In this document: piece by piece, positions 62,559 through 64,000 of the stretch | Layout of the letters: every line of letters begins with the position of its first letter | How positions within the stretch are numbered: position 1 is the first letter of the stretch | NCBI GenBank assembly: GCA_035420085.1 | Contig: DAOLUH010000006.1 | Coordinates: 62,001-126,000, forward strand | Direction of reading: 5' to 3' | Source: DSWT01 sp035420085 | GTDB lineage: Bacteria > Chloroflexota > Anaerolineae > B4-G1 > SLSP01 | Length of the DNA stretch: 64,000 nucleotides | Translations under genes and position numbers: made by a program | The notes under the pieces: generated by a model | What the model saw: only the letters and a program-made list of their open reading frames with translations | Told to the model about the DNA's origin: nothing | The model's database searches: none

Positions 62559-62594
62559 AACGGGCAAGCGCCGGCGTGCTGACTTGCCCGTTTT
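62559..62594 (+). terminator. Rho-independent terminator of the tat operon
   Basis: AACGGGCAAG (62559-62568) pairs perfectly with CTTGCCCGTT (62583-62592), 14-nt loop, then TTTTCGTTT. Confidence 0.88.
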
Positions 62595-62607
62595 CGTTTC
62601 TGTCTGG

Positions 62608-62635
62608 TTGACATTCCCTCATTGTAGATTATGTT
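62608..62635 (+). promoter_or_regulatory. Promoter of the TolB-like gene
   Basis: Perfect TTGACA (62608-62613), 16-nt spacer, TATGTT (62630-62635). The leader of about 15 nt would carry AGGGAG. Confidence 0.7.
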
Positions 62636-62656
62636 ATGTGAGGGAGACAAAATACT

Positions 62657-64000
62657 GTGGACAATAGAACAATACTCTCTCGGGTGTTACGCTGGTTTTT
62701 TAAGCCTCGTGCGATCAAGGTCCCGCCTGTGCTGTGGATCGTGCTGCTGACCGGTATCCTTGCCGGCTTTGCTATGCTCCTCACCCGGCCCACACCGCCA
62801 CCGATAGAGCGCGAGGTAGAACGTACTGTCATCATCACGGCAACGCCGCCCCCCTCGACGTGGTATATCCCCACGCCGATCCCTGGCGCTCCGCCGATCA
62901 CCCCCACGCCGGTTGGCAGCGGCGGAACGCTGGCGTTCACGATGCGTCACAACGGCAACAGCGACATCTACCTGCTCTCGCAAAACACCGGCAATTTGCT
63001 CCGACTCACTTTCGATCCCGGTGAGGACCGCCATCCAGCGTGGTCGCCCGACGGCCAATACCTCGCCTTCGCCTCACATCGCGGCGGCAGTTGGGACCTT
63101 TATCTCATCGAAATGATGGCCGGCACAGTCATCCGTCTGACACGTTCGGCAGATTACAAAGCCTCACCAACCTGGTCGCCAGACGGGAAGTGGCTGGCCT
63201 ACGAGGCTTACGTCAATGACAACCTGGACATCTACATCCTCAACGTCGAAAACACCGAAAGCCAACGTCTCACCTCCGATACGGCCCCGGAGTATTCTCC
63301 GGCCTGGTCGCCCGACGGACGTCATATCGCCTTCACCGCGTACCGCAACGGCAACAAAGACTTGTATGTGATTTCATTGGACGATGGCGGCAGCGTCAAC
63401 ATGACCAACACCCCCGACGAGAACGAAGACTATGCCGCGTGGTCGCCCGACGGACGGTATCTGACCTATTCCGCGGGTGTACCGGGCAACGAAACGATCT
63501 GGAAGATTCCCTTCGACAAAGAGGCCCTCGTCACCGGTATGGTTCGTCCAAGTCTGTTTGGCGTCGGCGGACAACCGACCTGGTCGCCGGACGGGCGCGC
63601 ACTGGCCTTCATCTTCCGGCAACAGGCCAAGTCCTATCTGATTGCGGCGGATACCACCGGTTGGGGGCTGGCGCAAGAAGGGTATAGCACCGTAGACTGG
63701 ATGGATACGCCGTCCTGGACAACGACGCCCCTTAATCAAGACCTCGAAGCGCGCCTTGCCAAGCGGATGGGTGAAGAAGAAGCGCCGCTTTACACTGAAT
63801 TGCTGATGGCGGCGAATCCAGAAAAGTACCAGTTGGTCGGCCTGCCGAACGTCAATCGCGGTAATAATGTCGAACAACTGAGCGACAAGGTCAACGACAG
63901 TTACAACGCGCTCCGCAAAGCCGTCGAAGAACAAACCGGCTGGGACTATCTTGCCATCCTCGGCGACTCGTGGCGTCCGATGAATCACACGCCCCGTCCA
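62657..64000 (+). CDS. TolB-like beta-propeller protein, 3' truncated by window edge
   Basis: At least 448 codons, open to the end of the window. GTG 62657 starts a signal anchor (about 22-43, VLWIVLLTGILAGFAMLL), a Pro/Thr spacer, then six WD40-like/TolB repeats with the W-S-P-D-G core (PAWSPDGQYLAFASHRGG, PTWSPDGKWLAYEA, PAWSPDGRHIAFTAYRNG, AAWSPDGRYLTYSA, PTWSPDGRALAFIF). After the propeller (about residue 355) a different helical part begins (LEARLAKRMGEEEAPLYTELLMA, SDKVNDSYNALRKAVEEQTGW). Extracytoplasmic; function unknown, possibly cell-wall or glycan binding. It is not in the tat operon, having its own promoter. Confidence 0.85.
   Translation, partial: MDNRTILSRVLRWFFKPRAIKVPPVLWIVLLTGILAGFAMLLTRPTPPPIEREVERTVIITATPPPSTWYIPTPIPGAPPITPTPVGSGGTLAFTMRHNGNSDIYLLSQNTGNLLRLTFDPGEDRHPAWSPDGQYLAFASHRGGSWDLYLIEMMAGTVIRLTRSADYKASPTWSPDGKWLAYEAYVNDNLDIYILNVENTESQRLTSDTAPEYSPAWSPDGRHIAFTAYRNGNKDLYVISLDDGGSVNMTNTPDENEDYAAWSPDGRYLTYSAGVPGNETIWKIPFDKEALVTGMVRPSLFGVGGQPTWSPDGRALAFIFRQQAKSYLIAADTTGWGLAQEGYSTVDWMDTPSWTTTPLNQDLEARLAKRMGEEEAPLYTELLMAANPEKYQLVGLPNVNRGNNVEQLSDKVNDSYNALRKAVEEQTGWDYLAILGDSWRPMNHTPRP

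Overview
The window is ordinary bacterial chromosome, about 56-60% GC by eye. It is most likely from a Chloroflexota bacterium of the Anaerolineae/Caldilineae type. This is inferred from family content only: a Chlor_Arch_YYY (DUF2298) membrane protein, a PTPS-related membrane protein, a GH57/DUF3536 enzyme, a bacterial Elp3, many secreted proteins with Pro-Thr linkers, and several Ser/Thr kinase/FHA/PP2C proteins. No rRNA, phage, transposase or CRISPR was seen.

Layout. 1-2.5 kb: end of an ABC exporter, a Phd/RelE-type toxin-antitoxin pair, an M29 aminopeptidase. 2.6-8.5 kb (minus): surface/glycan operon lipoprotein > GT2 > GT2 > clan GH-A hydrolase > TPR protein. 8.6-15.6 kb: GH3-like secreted protein, a Ser/Thr kinase divergent from an FHA-winged-helix regulator, a PTPS-related membrane protein. 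15.6-19.1 kb: S1 protein, smpB, ctpA, and a cold-shock/RRM operon with an attenuator-like leader. 19.6-24.5 kb: small coiled-coil membrane protein, Elp3 divergent from a Trm9-like methyltransferase, triple-PA14 surface protein. 24.5-27.4 kb: operon of an unknown 177-aa protein, COG3964 amidohydrolase and SelA-like PLP enzyme. 27.5-35.5 kb (minus): a roughly 1656-aa PMT/YYY fusion, a GH57 enzyme, glycogen synthase. 35.8-41.8 kb: a lamin-tail/PLD surface protein broken by a 22-bp tandem duplication, an EamA transporter, a small membrane protein, GlpQ. 41.8-49.1 kb (minus): AAA+ ATPase and a bacterial alpha-2-macroglobulin lacking its thioester. 49.2-57.0 kb (minus): nine tightly packed genes, Ser/Thr kinase-PQQ propeller > PP2C > J domain-vWA > zinc ribbon-FHA > 80-aa orphan > response regulator > Ras-like GTPase > YugP-type zinc protease > Hsp20, ending in a good terminator. 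57.3-60.3 kb: threonine synthase fused to a receiver domain, overlapping a receiver-histidine kinase. 60.4-64 kb: tRNA-His, tRNA-Arg, tatA-tatB-like-tatC, and the start of a TolB-like propeller protein.

The main threads are these. Protein phosphorylation signalling recurs: two Ser/Thr kinases, PP2C, two FHA proteins, a response regulator, a hybrid kinase and a receiver fused to a biosynthetic enzyme. In the 49-57 kb operon it is tied to proteostasis factors (J domain, Hsp20, membrane protease), which is the best candidate here for an undescribed system. Elp3 next to a Trm9-like methyltransferase suggests bacterial mcm5U34 tRNA modification. A conserved 76-78 bp inverted-repeat element lies at the 5' end of two large glycosylation-type membrane genes. 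Many readable promoters share a 16-nt spacer, and several put the start codon at or next to the expected transcription start (leaderless mRNAs). All functions are inferred from sequence reading; no database search was run.
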